Positions 23,001 to 38,467 of a stretch of DNA of 64,000 nucleotides are shown piece after piece. Positions within the stretch are counted from its first letter, which is position 1. Each line of letters starts with the position of its first letter. The DNA lies in the NCBI GenBank assembly GCA_945859605.1, contig OX243824.1, positions 27,659,640 through 27,723,639 of the forward strand, given 5' to 3'. The translations under genes and the position numbers were made by a program. The stretch is from Lumbricus rubellus. Its lineage: Eukaryota > Annelida > Clitellata > Crassiclitellata > Lumbricidae. Below the pieces are notes generated by a model. That model saw nothing but the letters and a program-made list of their open reading frames with translations, searched no databases and was not told where the DNA came from.

Positions 23001-26000
23001 TCATAATCAACCTCTCCGTGCGAGCAAGCAGGCGCACCGTCCTGCAGGAAAATAACACCACATGTTTGAACACATCTTCAGTGTTCAATGAGTCTGGGTA
23101 ACAGAGTTTAACGGTAAGTTTGACAGTTAGCCTACTGAATGGGATGAAGTGCAGTCTTTCCTTGCAGCCGTAACATACGCCAGCATAGCTGATGCTGAAA
23201 CCATGATGTGCTTTGCAAACTTGATGCCTTCGACTACCAAGCGAACTTCGTGAATATCGCGCTTTTTCCATCAGACCACACGACCACTTCCTGCCTCTCT
23301 TCCGACACATGACCTTCGTTACATAAATACGTTTGCAGATAGCCTCCATTGTGCTCAGTGTCCTCTTTTCATTGGGGATTTTGCCATGATCGCATGTTGT
23401 CCCAGTCTCTGCTCACGCAACGTTTGAATTCCCATTTTATCTTCCGCTGAAACTTTGTCCATGACGTTCAGTATGGGATTCACAAATTTAGATCTTAATA
23501 TATAAAATATCACCAAATACTAATAGCTTGCTTCATAAACAGCTTCTTTATAGTTCGTAGTGAGGTCATATAACATCATCATCACTTTGGTTGCTGTAAT
23601 TTGCCCAAAAATCTTAAAGAAATCGCATGTATTGGAACGTGATTCTGCGGAAATTCGAAAAAAATGAAAAACTATTTTTGCACAGCTGTAACTTCTGAAG
23701 TAATACAGATTTATTATTGAGATTTTCAGGGATTGTTGCAAATTCTTTCCTCTATAAATCCTGCTATTTTCATAGAATAATCTCGATTGGCTGCGGAGAA
23801 ATTGCATTTTTCCTGGTGGGACATTTTTTTTTGAGCCACCCTGTAGACTAATGAAGCTGTAAGCTAAACACAAAATAAAATGTTAGATTTCAGCTATATG
23901 TAAAGAAAATGTATCCCTATAGCCACTTTTAGAACTAATTAACAATTAAAAATTGCACGAATGAGTATAAAGGTAAAAGTATATAGTAACATACAAAAAT
24001 ATGAAATAACCTAGATATAACAAGGTGATAATTTAATTTCAGAAAGTCGTTAAAGACTAGCGTGAACCTAACGCATTACACACACGTAACAGTGGAGATT
24101 TTCCTGGCATTATATTTTGTTTCATAATGAGTAAATTAAGTAGGACCTATGCCAGTCAATGTAATAAGCGTAAGTTCTGCGTTTTAATGTGTTACTGGAG
24201 TTGTAAATTCTCCAATCATACCTTGTTCTCATCCAGTACAACCACAAACTGGCAGTTGTAATCCGAGCACATGTTCCAGAAGTCCACAACTGTCTCTGGT
24301 AATGGCAGCTGTGTTTGGATATACGCTTCTTTGAAATGGAAACTCTGAGGTGCATAATTTCATGCAGGTTACAAGTAATAATAGAGGCCGCTAATGTCAG
24401 ACAAATTTTATATTAGGCTAGATAAGGCCACATAAATTTGATGCGCTTTCAAATTGTCGCATTTTCACTTAGGAAATAAATCATGAGAAAAGTTTGCAAG
24501 ACAAATGTTACAAGCACTGAAAATATGCAGACACATTGACAAATTAGCTAATGTTCAGTAAACGCTCCCACGCTTGCCAAAAGGTTAGAAAGCCATTCAC
24601 TGTTGTGCTGCTTACTTCAATCAATTTACCACGTAGGCTACTAACGTTGAATGCATAGAGATAAGATATATTAGGGCCTATGTCTAATTTAAAACTCCAG
24701 TTTGTTTTCCATTTACTGAGTTAATCCATATTAGTTGCAACTCACCTGACAGAAAACGGCATTTATGTAATCGTTTCTCTCTTTCTCTCTGGTGAGAATA
24801 TACACTCGATTACGGCTTGCTAAAATATGCATACAATGAAAATTATTTCGATTTTGAATTGTAAACTTAAGCACAACAATAATATTGCGAGAATTATTGG
24901 ACGTCTGGTTATTTTCGCTATAGTTAAAACTTCCGAAAGTCCTATAACCTTGGAGAAAGTGTGCTTGAAGAAAACTGGTACGACACATGAAACCACCTTG
25001 ATAGAAATAAACAAATATAAAATATTCCACTTTTATTTCGAAATATACCAAGATGCATGGCCTCAATCAGATATGTGAGGCTTATTAAAAAGGGTTTACA
25101 TGTAGAGTGGTCGCAGAGAAAATTTTAACTCTGCATATAACTATGTGAAATGAACTGAGTAGGCCTACAATGTGCTCATAAGTGAAAAATCAATTCAATA
25201 CCTTGGCCCATTTGAAGGGTTTAGTTACAAACATCATCAATGATTAATTAAACAATTATATACCTGGAAGTATTCAATGGCTTGATATAAACACAAGAAC
25301 CTGACAACCTGTGTTAGATATATTTATACATTAGTAAATGGCTGGATGTATTAGCACAATGACAGATGGGATGACAGAAACTGCATGCCGTGCAATCCAT
25401 AGCAACACAATGAGGAGAACGTGGCATTTGGACAAGAAAAACGATCCAAGATCAAAAGTCACATTCTCTAACTTATAATTGAAAAGAACCTATTTGTGGT
25501 CACTAATCTGCCTTTTGTCTTCTACGTAACTGTGTAATAGATTCTTTGAGCAAAACAGGGTACCTGGAACAGTCGCTTCGTCCCGATTTTTGCTGAGGTT
25601 GTTGGGCAGTAGTGCGTCGTATTTGTCGTCATCTGTTAAGTACGACTTCATCTTCTCTAATGCCTAGAAAAGTATTGAGATGGAGTAGACAGCAATCTCA
25701 CTTGTTAACACTTACTTGTCATAAAATAAACAAATAGGGCGTGCAGCAAGTAAAACATAATAACAATCAATATAAGGACCTGGCGTCTATAATTATATAC
25801 CCAAGACCATATACTACAGCAAAGTTTCAGGTCATGAAATGATTTGTTTGTCATATTATTTTATGATTGGTGCAAAATAATTTCTGATTTTTCTATAATC
25901 GTTTAGATTGTTCTGTTTTTCTCCTTCTTTTCCTTAGACGTAGCAGTAACTAATGTCTCATTTGAATTTACAGTGCAAAATATACCAAACGGCAAATTAT

Positions 26001-29000
26001 GTTGCACCTATCAACCAGCGGTGAGCATTAATTCAATTGAGTAATTGAAATTATGTGATTTAATTTACAATTGTAATTGAAAACTTGTAAGTTGCTGCTC
26101 TCCATCAAAGTAATTTGTAATTTGTATTTCAATTACATTTTCTCTAGTAGGCCTAATTGGAAATTTGTAATTAAATTACATGTTATCGTGTAATTTGCCC
26201 ATTCCTGCCATCAACAGCCAATAATGTTTTTTTCTTTTAGCAATAATTGATCAATAAACTGATTTCTCTTACCGAAATGCAAAACTATAACTCTCTAATG
26301 TAGACAACGAGGTGCATCAAAATAAGTCTATCTACCTGATATTCTTTTTCAATTGTCGCTTTAAGATTTTTCTTGAAAGCGAATTTTCTTGTGAACTCTG
26401 CGCAAGATGAAGCTGTTTCACCAGCCATATATGCTTCGACAATCGCCGTATATACGAAAATATACTGTTGCTGTAATGAAGTCACAATGTCAATAATTTT
26501 CAATTATAGTTAGTCTAATATTATGCTGCTGGGTAATTTAGACACATTAAATATCACTGCAGCAACTTGGCTTTATCTAGACCTGAATGGTTCATCTTAC
26601 ACTATCGTAGTATTACAGACAACAGTTAACCCAAACTACGGTTAACCAAAATTGGGTTATCCTCAAACAACGCGATTTACCGCGATAACACCTCAAAAAT
26701 TACAGCGTCACTCTCCACTTCTCAGCCGCATTTAGGCCTAGTGTCTTCCAAGGAGTGGTCGTTCAATTATCGACACAGTTATGAGTATGACACTTATATC
26801 CACAATCTGCGTGTTCACTCAACAACACGTTGAATCATCTGTAGGCTATAACATGTAAGGAAAAGTGCTAGCTTCTAAAATTATCATTCGCGTTCAATCT
26901 CCTTCTTCATGCATATCAGATAGGCCTATAATCAGACCATTTACGGCAGGACTAGATCAAGATGAATTATATCAGATCAGAAATTACACTGAATTACGTT
27001 AGTAACTCATTTAGCACAGAACGCTGTCAGTACAAGACCAACTAACAGTAACGATTCGGCGATGAAAAGGTATAAAAGAGATTAAATTATACCATTGTAA
27101 GACATCAACCTTCAATATCAGATCCGCTGCTTACTTCAGTTTGAATCATGTGCATTCTCTGTTGTCGCAAGTTCACCAGACATCCTCGAACATCGACCCG
27201 GGAGGATTCTTCTGCTTCATGCAATAGGTTGTCAATTGCAATGTATGTACCAGTTCTCCCTACACCAGCACTGCAATGTTAACAGCATTTTATTGAAACT
27301 AGCCTTTTATGTGCCAAGTACCTCGAGAAATTTTAGACTTAAGCCTAGCTTTAGGGAGAACGCTTTAGAAATTTTAAGTGTCTTGCTTCTCGTAAGCAAC
27401 CATCTTGTAAATGAACCATTGCTAGAGGCTTAACTCTGTTTTAAACAAAGTCCTTCGTAGGGAGTTTAATAACTCTAGCCTAGCATAATATGTCATAATT
27501 ATTATGCGCTAACTTGAACGTTCTTAGACTTAATGAAAACAAAATCGATAATGAGAAAACAATTTCCAGCATAACTACAAAACTTGCTGGCTGCAATAAT
27601 TATTGTTTGCTCAGCTAGCTTACTTTAGGCTGCTTGATACATTGACAGCGCAAATTAAGAACTAATAAATTTTCTTGAATTACGGTTAGTTTTCTACAAT
27701 GTCTTTCAGCGTCTTTTCCACAGCTGCTTCCGATTTCTTGAGTTTTAAATTAAGCCTATGTCCAGTCATCTAACTGTTTAGCGTTTCCTGCTTCCTACGT
27801 GTAGCTACTTTTCAACACTGAGGTCTATTTCATTCACAGATGCTCGAAACCCATATTGAATATTAGTAGATTTGAGGTAAGATGAATTCACACTTGAAAT
27901 GTTTTATTATATTTCTACAGATTGAGCATACTCTGACACTGAAAACTAATTATTAAAACGATGATGGCTGCTTTTTGGAGTTATCTGCGTAATTAAACCA
28001 TTCAAATTTAGTCTAAATTTTGTAAATTAATATGTTTACGTTTAGCCTATTATGTTCCCTTTTTAGTCAATTAAATGAAGATGCAAAACCTAGTTACATA
28101 CGTAATGTCTTACCTGCAATGCACGATTACGCTTTTGCTTTCTTGCATGTACTTTAAAACTGTTCGTCGAAATTTTAGCAGAGTATATGCATGTGTTGGA
28201 ACGTCATGATCTGGCCAAGCCATGAAGTGACACTGGAACACCACTCTTGACTCAGTATCCTAAACAAGTATCGATTCTTCGATTAATTTTATATCCCTCT
28301 TAACAATTTAGATCAGATAGGCCCTAAGTGTATGACTGTATGTAGGCTATGTATGCAATAATGCATGTATGTATATAGCTATGTATGTATAATTATATGT
28401 AGGCTATGTATGTATGTACTGTGTATGTATTATTTAATGTATGTCTGAAGTTTATTAGTTCATTTATAGTTTACAGGCTTTCAATTATAATATATAAGAA
28501 AATATTTAGCCTGTTTGTTTCAATAATGCACAATAATACGCTGCTATTCTTTTTCCATTCGTAGAAGATTCGTGATGGTTTATCATAATAGATCTTTGTT
28601 TTCATGTGCAGCGGAAAAATAGCCATAATATTATGTCCACTTACCCTAGCAATTCGTATTTTACGAACTGTATAATCGGCAAAACTCTCCGCCTTGACAT
28701 TTGAGATTTCAAGTTCACCGAAGGTTTTTGTTTCCCCTGTTTCCGGCCAGTATTGTTCACATTTTAGCTGAAAAAAACGACAACGCTTCTATCATGAAAG
28801 AATATTCAGCAAACAAGAGCCTCCAATTTGCAGATTCAGACATACGCGTATTTTACAGATACGCAGGCCTATGATTGTGTTAGACAGATTATAGCATTAA
28901 AGAGCATCATCATGGGGCTAACATCAATGGTTGGTCTGGCCCCAGAGTTCATGAGGAGCTCTGTGTTCCCGTTCGCACATTTTCAAAATGTACCAGGCGG

Positions 29001-29631
29001 CTGCAATCGTATGTTTTGAAACATATCACAAGTCACATGACATATGTTAAGCTGCTATATCCAACAACCAATGAGAATTGTCGTAACTAATCGCAAATAA
29101 ACCGTGACTTTCAAAATTTGTACGATTGATTTTGCCAGTTTCAATAATTTCTCCCTAAACATTGTTCTTATGGAGATATGAAATTGAATTTTGAGACAGA
29201 AATTCATTTCTAACTGGAGTTTCATTATTTAATAATTTAATGTCATTGAACATGATCTTGATTCATGTTATCGATATTAAGCCTAGTCCCAGGTTAAGCC
29301 ATTGGGTTGTATAATGTTTCAGTGAGTTTCTTGATGAGTAAACATTCTTGAATCAATCCCATTTCTTTTTATGAAAGGGATAGTTTACTTTTTGTTTCAA
29401 ACTTCTATTCACGATGCCAGATAGGCCTAATAGAAATGAAAAAAAATTAATACGCTAAAATAAACAATATATTGTAATAAAATAAGTCCTTTATATGTAA
29501 TTATTCCAAAAATCGATTAGCTTTTAATTAGCTCTCTAAATTTAGTCGGTCATATAGACTGTAGTTTGATTGAGGGAAAGAATTGGCGCTAAAGGGCCAT
29601 CGGATTGATGAAATCAATTTGTGATTAAACG

Positions 29632-29685
<54 letters not shown>

Positions 29686-32600
29686 TACGACGATTTATAT
29701 GGCGCAGTAACACAGCCATGCCGTTACAAGGGCGCCTTACAAAAAACAGCTACACCGGATAAGCCCTAGCGAACAAGTGTGATTTTAGCCTGGCTTTAAA
29801 AGAATCCACTGAGCCTGCTGATCGGATAGCGAGAGGAAGACTGTTCCAGAAACGAGGACCAGCGACCGAGAAGGCACGATCGCCGAAGCACGTTCTCATT
29901 CTCCGAACACGCAAATCAGACCTCTCGGATGATCTGAGCCGAAGCTCAGCCGCGGAGGAATGAGTCTCTATGCAGCAATCGCGCAGGTACTCGGGCGCAG
30001 CTCCGTGAAGCGATTTGAACACGAGCAAACAGAGCTTGAATTCGATGCGAGATGGAACAGGCAGCCAGTGGAGGACATCACGGAGGAGCGGCGTGACGTG
30101 GTCGTACTTCTCCTGTTGCAGACTAGCCTCGCCGCGGCATTAAGCACTGACTGGAGTCCGTCCAAGAGGCACGCAGGCGCGCCGGCAAGCAAGCTGTTGC
30201 AGCGATCCACCTTGGAAGTGACGAAAGCGGCGACGGCCGCCCTCGCGGCCTCAAAAGGCAAGGACTTGATGCAGCTCCTGATGAGACGGAGCTGCCGGAA
30301 GCAACAACCTACTGTCCAGGCGATATGGCGCCTCATGGACAGATCTGACTCCAGCAGGAAGCCGAGATCGCGCACGGAAGTCGAAGGCCGTATCAGAACC
30401 CCACAGACACTCAGCGCGCCGGTGTCGAGATGGAGACACCGTCTTCTGGTCGCACACCACAGGAAGTCGGTCTTCTCGGGGTTAAGCCGCAGTCGATTCG
30501 ACCGCATCCAGTCGGCAATCCGCTCAATGCCAAGCTCCATTCTTCCCCTCTGCTGCTCGACAGTTGATGGATGTCCCCACGTGTAGAGCTGGGAGTCGTC
30601 GGCATAGAAATGAGATGCTAGGCCGAGACTTGTAGCAAGCTCTCCCACGCCGGCGGTGTAGAGCAGAAAACGTATCTTGCTTAAGTGAAAGCTGGATTAT
30701 ATTCCTGCCAGTGTAAAAGTAGGACTGACGACAAACAATTACGTTGTCCATGGCCAATAATTTAGGGCGCGAGAGCAATAGACGCATGGGAATGGCTGTG
30801 ATTGTTATAATGCTTATGCTACTGGTATGAGACTCGACTTCGAAATCATTAAATTTTGCTATTTGTAATTTATAATTCAGTTTCATAGGGTATCGCTGTA
30901 GCTTACATAAAATTGCGAAGAAGAATTTTGCTGGAGGTTGAAAATAGCCAGCATAAAATAGTGAAGATTGCTTAAAAGGAATCTTTACTTCACGATTAGT
31001 AACAACATTTCGTATTGGTTGTGGAGGGTTGACAGTTAAATATGCATCGTGACTTGTGATTGGCTGAAAACCCTGCGATTGCATCTGCCGTGTAGGCTAC
31101 ATTTTGGAAATATGCTTCCCGTCCCCAACTAACCAGGTCGTCGATCCTTGCGCTCTGCGACTCGTGGGGACTTGAGCGTACCGAGCTCTCATGTCACGTG
31201 TCGGTGCGGGCCCACCGTGCCTTCTCATGCATTGGACCTTCGTACGGGAACAGTCTTCCATTAACAATTCGTGATAACCTATTGCACTGAATGTATAACT
31301 CAAAACAGTCTCACTTGTTCAGAACTGTCGGGTAGCTACATTAATTAAGCGCCTTCGTGCGGTTATTGTAAGCCGCTATTATACAAATCCGTAATTACAT
31401 GTAGGTTATATGTATATAATTATGTATACGGGTTTGATGAACATCACTGCAGTTGGTTAAAATAATTTCCAATGAACGGCGACCCATAGCCTCATAGGTT
31501 CGATTCAAAGGACAGCTGTCTTCTATTGTCCACCACGTCGTGAACTGACGTTCACCAGAGGTGTTGTGTTGGACCCGTTTTCCAGCTATTCTAAAAAGTT
31601 GGAGCGGCTATCACCACTAACATCGTGGGATCAACTGCACAAAAAGTGCACATGTAGATCTATAGGCCTATGCTGATAACATTGAAAGAGGGATCCTGAT
31701 GCCTCCCAGAGTCCATTAAGCGTTTTATGGTTCAATCATTGCGCCACATTTGCCATAATACGTCCAAGTAATCATTAGCGTGACTTTTCTTAAAATCGGA
31801 AGTTAAAGACATGTTAGACATCACAATAATTCATCAAGATTTAAGACTTACTCGTCCGTTTTCGATGCATTTGGTAATCATGACTATGACGGCAACGTCT
31901 TGCTCCCATATCATTCGCCAAAAATCGTTCACTGTAGCGCTTTGAGGACCTTAAGTATTATTTACAAAACATTATATCTGGTGTAATGGTGTATGTTTCC
32001 AATGCAATTATACATGTGCAGCGCAGAGCAGGCATACACAGCTAATTCAATGTAATTTCAATCAGTAGGCCTAAGTGGAATTTTCAACCTCAATAAAGAA
32101 GGTCAAAACATTTGCATTCAGAACGAATAACATGATTTTTATTATAATTTTCGTGTGCTTTTTAATTGCAAGGAGCACGAACGTTTGGCTAATTAGAACA
32201 AAAATCGGCTCACAGTGTGTTTATAATTTGCAAGCGCTATGTTAATTATTTTTCTGAATCCGATGAGTTAAGAAACTTAGAAGTTTTCGTTATTCTATGT
32301 AACAGATTCAGATTCGAGTGAGAGCATAATCATGGTGATTGATTTTCTTATTTTGCAATTCAGACTTAGATCTAGTTCTTCCTTATTTACAGCCACATGG
32401 CACTTTACAAACAAATATTACCTTTGTAGAAATTTTCGTCTGGGTACAAAGGTTATAATCTGATTAAACCTAACCTTACGTGAAGGCTTAAGAAATAGCC
32501 TAATTGTTAGCACCCATCATTCTCGCGTATTCTATACGCATTTTTGGTTCTTATAAAAGAGCCTAATAAGATTTATGGCTATGTTTGAATCCATTGAAAT

Positions 32601-35585
32601 CGTTTAAACAAGGTCAAATACGTCACAAATTACAATAAACAGAATTATATAATGTACAGATAATGCACAGAATTATAATCCTATGTGATTTCGCTGTTTC
32701 AAAATTATATTTTTATCGAACCTGATATCCATAGGCCAAAGCGTTAAAATGAATAATACATCCAGGGTTTATCAACTTTCATTATTATGTAGCACAATGA
32801 CTTTCTCAAGTAATGCAGTAGAAAATTGGTAATGACATGGCTGGAAATGAATGGTACTGGAGTACCAAAACCATTAGTCCAAAACCATTAGTCCTAAGAT
32901 ACCACATAATATTATAGCCTATAGACTGGACAGTTCAGAGGCATCCCTCTAAATTCAAATTTGACAAACTCAATACGACGTGATTTTAATGAAAATATCA
33001 ACTCTGCTATGTTCTACAGGCAAGTATCCGTCTTACCGTGAGAGGCAATGACTTTCGTGTTTCTGTTAGTCTAAAATAAAATAAACAGATTCAGATAACA
33101 GGTAGGCCTATTTTCAAAAACAATGTTCTTCCTAACATTTTTATTTAGTCACATGGGAGGCCAGGGAGGCTACCTATCTGGAGAAATTAATGTAGTCTAA
33201 TGAAAAGTTGAGTTAATTTGAACTTATAAATCCCGATTGCCACAAGGCAGTAAGCTTACATGCATATGGGCTGCCAACTATTCGACGAGGTTAAAATGCC
33301 TTGTGCTCTTACAAAAAAGAGCGATTAGAGTTATAGCTGGTGATCATAGATGTGCACACACAGCGGATAGATTTGAAGAGTATAATATTATGAAATTTGA
33401 AAGCAAGAATTACTATCTAGTGGGAAATTTTATGTATAAGTTTGTAAAGGGTATGTTACCCGAAGTTTTCTCAAACTCTTTTACCAGAATTGTTGATGTG
33501 CATGATCATAACACAAGAGTGAGCAAGGGTCTGAGTGTGTCTTATGCACGTACAAATTATCGTAGATTCTCAATATATTGCAGTGGACCAAAAATTTGGA
33601 ATGCAATACCCATAAGTATTCAGTCTTTACCTACATACTCGCAATTTAAGAAGCGCTGGAGAGACCATCTTAATCTAAGGGAACGTGATTGAATGCATCT
33701 AGCTTGTTTTTTTATTTTGTTGGTCTCTCATAGGATTGCATGTTGTTCTATTAAATGTCGAGTTATTATCATCTTCAGTATTAACAGCATAGTTGCTATG
33801 TTCTGTTTCTGTACAACCAACATTAAGCTGAGCTATAGGGTGGGCCCTTCCCAGCGGGGCTAGTGCCCCTTCTGGGTCTTCCCCTTTCCTGGTTGATACA
33901 ATGAAATGTGCTTCTGATAATTTTCCTTTCAAATGTGTTATATTAATATGTTTGTCAGACAGTATGAACACGTTGTTTAGTTAAGTTGCACTATGTTCAG
34001 GTTGTGTTTGATATGCTCCAAGGAAATAAATAAACAATTGAAATTGAATTGAATTGAAATAATTATACAGAACGCTGAGACTGAAATGTGATTTTTACTT
34101 ACTAATATATGACTGGCATTGATATAATCTGATAAAGAGTCGTTGTCAATCAAATGTAGTTTCACCCGGTTGTGGTTATCTAAAACATCAATCGAAATCT
34201 CGTTTAAGCAAGAATTATTCACGTCAATCCGACCTATAATGAAGGCTATATTAATTTTTAGTCCAGAATTTTTTCACCGGTTCAACTTCCATTTATTGAA
34301 GAATTGCCCGATACAAAACCACTGATATTTAGACAAAAAAGACTTTACCGATCTAGCTTCTAATAATAATATAATCTCTATAGGCAACGAATAGCTGAAG
34401 ATAGGACTACACCACAGTCATGCATGTCAATACGCCGACGTCGCTGCGCGACGGTTGGCTACATTGATATAATCTGATAAAGAGTCGTTGTCAATCAAAT
34501 GTAGTTTCACCCGGTTGTGGTTATCTAAAACATCAATCGAAATCTCGTTTAAAGACTTTAGGCTTTAGACTTTATCCTTTACAGTCCGCAATAGCGCCGC
34601 TCCTGATAAACCGGTCCACAGCGTGATGTTATCAAGCCAGCATATTCTAGGTCTACCGCGACCGCGAACACCGTGCACCAATCCCGTCATGACACTATTT
34701 TCAATATTGTCCTGCTGTCGCAGGATGTGACCGAAGTATCGTAATTTCCGGGTTTTGACATGGCCTAATAACTCGCTTTTTGTCCCTGCTAATTTATAAA
34801 CTCTTTCATTAGTCAACATTTCTGTCCATGAAATACGTAGTAGTTTTCTGATGCATTTGTTTTCGAAAGCCTGTATAAGTCTTTCCTCCTCCTTCTTTAG
34901 AGTCCACGTCTCACAACCGTATGTTGCCACTGGCCACACTAAGGCCCTCATCAGTCGTATCTTTGTCTTGGAGCTGATTGCCCTGTTCTTCCAAACCTTT
35001 GTCAACTTAATCATGACTGATGTACCCATGGCTAACCTTGACTTCACTTCTACATTACAGTCTGCATCTTTCGTTATTCTGCTTCCCAGATAGACAAAGG
35101 AGTCTACCTGTTCTAATCTACCATTGATTACTCTTATATTCAACAACATGTCCTTATTTGTCATGACCTTCGTCTTTGCAGCATTAATCTTCATGCTACA
35201 CTCGTTTGCGGATCTCTCAATTCTGTCCACCAATTCTTGTAGCTCCTCTGGGGATGTAGTCAGTAACACAATGTCGTCCGCGTATCTTAGGTTGTTAATG
35301 GTTTTACCCCCAATTCTGAATCCACCGGTGAATCCTTCCAAGGCTTTTCTCATTACTTGTTCAGCTAAAATGTTGAAAAGGCACGGTGAAAGGTTACACC
35401 CTTGACGCACTCCTTTCTTAACTCTGAACCATGGTGACGTGAGTCCAACTGTCCTAATATTTGCGCGTTGTTGTTTATACACCACAGTACACCAATTTAA
35501 CTTCCTTCCAGGCAGACTATTTACATTAATCCAGAAATCAATTTAAACTCTGAAGATTAAAATGCTGTTTCTGCGAACAGTGAGC

Positions 35586-35655
<70 letters not shown>

Positions 35656-38421
35656 CGACGACGACGACGATGATGATGTTAGTCGGCTACTTATAGGCTA
35701 TATTATATTTATTTATATGCTGTGTCGATTTATGCACCTGTCCTGCCACTTGCTTGAGCAAGGTAGGATAAGTCTAATGTATTCAGTTTCAAGATATTTT
35801 TCTTTTGCTAAAATATTTAAGAAATAAGTTTGACATAAACAGTAGGCCTACTTACAAGGAAGAATGTTCCTATATTTATTCTTCTGCTTCAGTTCTGGAG
35901 ATGATGCGTAGTCCGTTGGAAAATCAGCCTCCATGTGAACGCTCTAAAACAAGAGTAGACCTATTATAGGGAGACCCGGAAGCGCAATAGATAACACGTT
36001 GGCGTAGAGTGCGAGAGGTAGCCTATACCGAGTTCGAGCCCCCGTTGGGCGGACATGCTTTGTGGGCTGCTATTAGCGCCGTGTAATTGCAAAGCTGTCT
36101 GTTCTGTTAGTTGTTAAGTTTAATTAAGATTACTGCATAACTTGTAAATGTAGAGCGCAGCTCGTTTTTGCAGGCGTTGAGTTAAAGAAAAATATTATAA
36201 TTTTTATTATTATTATTTACGTCATTCGATATGTCATTGAGAGTTTAAAGAAATATTAGGGCCTACATCGTCCGTAAGCAGATTACGCCAAAAACACTTG
36301 AATAGACACAAAAGATGTGCATTACGCAACTTTCGATGAAAAAATGAAGAAATTAGTTCAATAGCATTCACAAAATGTGAGAGGCTTCATTGGAATCTCT
36401 TCAAAAATTAGGAAGCGAACCATAGGCCTAAATCTTCTGCAGGCAATTCTTCAATCTTTTTGGTGCTGCAAACTGAACACAATGTTCTTCAATTTTTTAA
36501 TACAAGTCGCTGATGCCAATAATTATTATGCTAAACTTCAGTTTGTATTTGGACCAAGCAGTTTGCTACAAATTTCGTATAAAGCGCTACCTATAAAGTG
36601 CATTTCCGTAATTTATTCACGTGCTCAGTTGGAATGGTTTGCCATAATTATACCGATAACATCAATAAAAGCATCTTAATGTATAAAATTTCTAACAAAC
36701 TCTACAAGCTCAAAGCGTAATAAGCATATTTAATTTTGATGCGTTGAATTTGACCTTGTAAGTCCACTCAGAGGCGGATAAAACAATTCGAAGAGGGGGG
36801 CAAAATTTTCGGTGATCTTTGCCGACGACCTTTTTCAGTCATCCAGCCGAAATGTGTCAAAAGCATAGGCCTACCATTTGCCCTGCCAAAATAGCTGATG
36901 ACCTTTTTTAGTCATCTGGTCGTAATCTTTTCAGAATATACTAGGCCTATGACCTGTCTACAGTGTCTAGTCGTATTGCTACTTTTTCTCTCTCGCTTTG
37001 TCCCGCTGCATTGATTTAAAGGATCTTGAAACCAAATGGGAGGGAGGCACGTTCCATGCAATTTTGAATTGGATGGGCCATGGCCGGATTGGCACCCTGG
37101 ATACACCTCTGAGTCCACTTGATATGAGAATTCAACTAAGGGGCCATTCAATATAATATGTAGGCTACGCAATGGAGAAAGGGTGATCGGATTTAGGCGA
37201 TTTTGGTAGAATAAAGCAAAAAAGAAATACAAAGCTACACGATGTGCAAACAAACTCTCAGTAAATGATATTAATATTACATTTGCTAATGTCTCCGAAA
37301 ATCTCCATGAAATATGCTAATAATTTGCTAACACATTTTGCCCACGACATTTTGTCTTCGGCGACATTTCGTCTTGCGACATAATTATTGTCTCTGTAAC
37401 ATTTTGTCTTGCGACATATTGTCACTGCGGCATTTTGTCAGAGACATTTTGTCTTGGAACATTTTGTCAGGTCACCCAATAGGCTGCCTTAAATCTTTGA
37501 TAGCTTAGTATTATTTTTGATGTCTTGAAAATCTTGTTCTCACTTTGAATTCTTCTCGCATCGTTGTCGTTTGCATTTTCCAGAGTAGATCTACGTCTAT
37601 CGAACTGCCGTTCTCTTCTGTAGAGGAGACACAATCATGTCAATTACAATAAAACAATTAAAACATGATGCTGCCACACTACTAGTTTGGGTATTCATGC
37701 TAAATGTGTACAATTTATTCGACGCAATTCTTCCTGTCGACAAAATAACGGAAACAACCATGACTTCACGCAATCATTGAGGCCAGAAAGAATTTTTGGA
37801 AGTAGACATAGGCCTACTATGTAAAGGCGAAACGTGTCCACATCAGTTATATAACACGCGTAGTCTCCAAACTTACAAAATGTATGTACGCATGTGTGAA
37901 TGCATGACTGCAAGCATGTAGTTAATATACATGTACGAATTTGAGAATCTATTCAATCATTCTATGGACTTATATAGCGCCCCGTCAAGAAACTTTTCAC
38001 GAGTGCTTCCAGCCCAGTCACATAAAAAAAAGTCTTGAGAGATTTATGAAACGCAATTTGATTGGTCAGATGAAGCCAACGCAGCTTAGAAGGGAGGTCA
38101 TTGCGAATGTACGGATAAAGCCGGGCGTTTTCCGGCAGCTAATCGAGCCCGTGGTTCTAGGAGTTGACCCTTCGTAGCAGACCGAACAACCCAACACGCT
38201 TCAAAGTCAGAGACTGGGCGACAGAGATCGCGTAGGTCAGATGGAGCGCAGCCACGGATGAAGTAGCCTAACACAAAACTCATTGCACTTGTTGAAAGAC
38301 TAAGTTAACATATTGAGATAGATTAAGTTCACGGTAAAGAGCGATACCAGGTTACGGACCGTTATGAAAAATTAATCTCAGGCAAATTTGAAGAACGCTG
38401 GAGCAAATCAGTACTCCTAAT

Positions 38422-38467
<46 letters not shown>

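Noticed and set aside
34180..34233. An upstream acceptor for exon 16 at 34,234
   Set aside because: It keeps the frame but inserts 18 residues in the invariant NILPYxHxRV motif; the acceptor at 34,180 gives the canonical motif.
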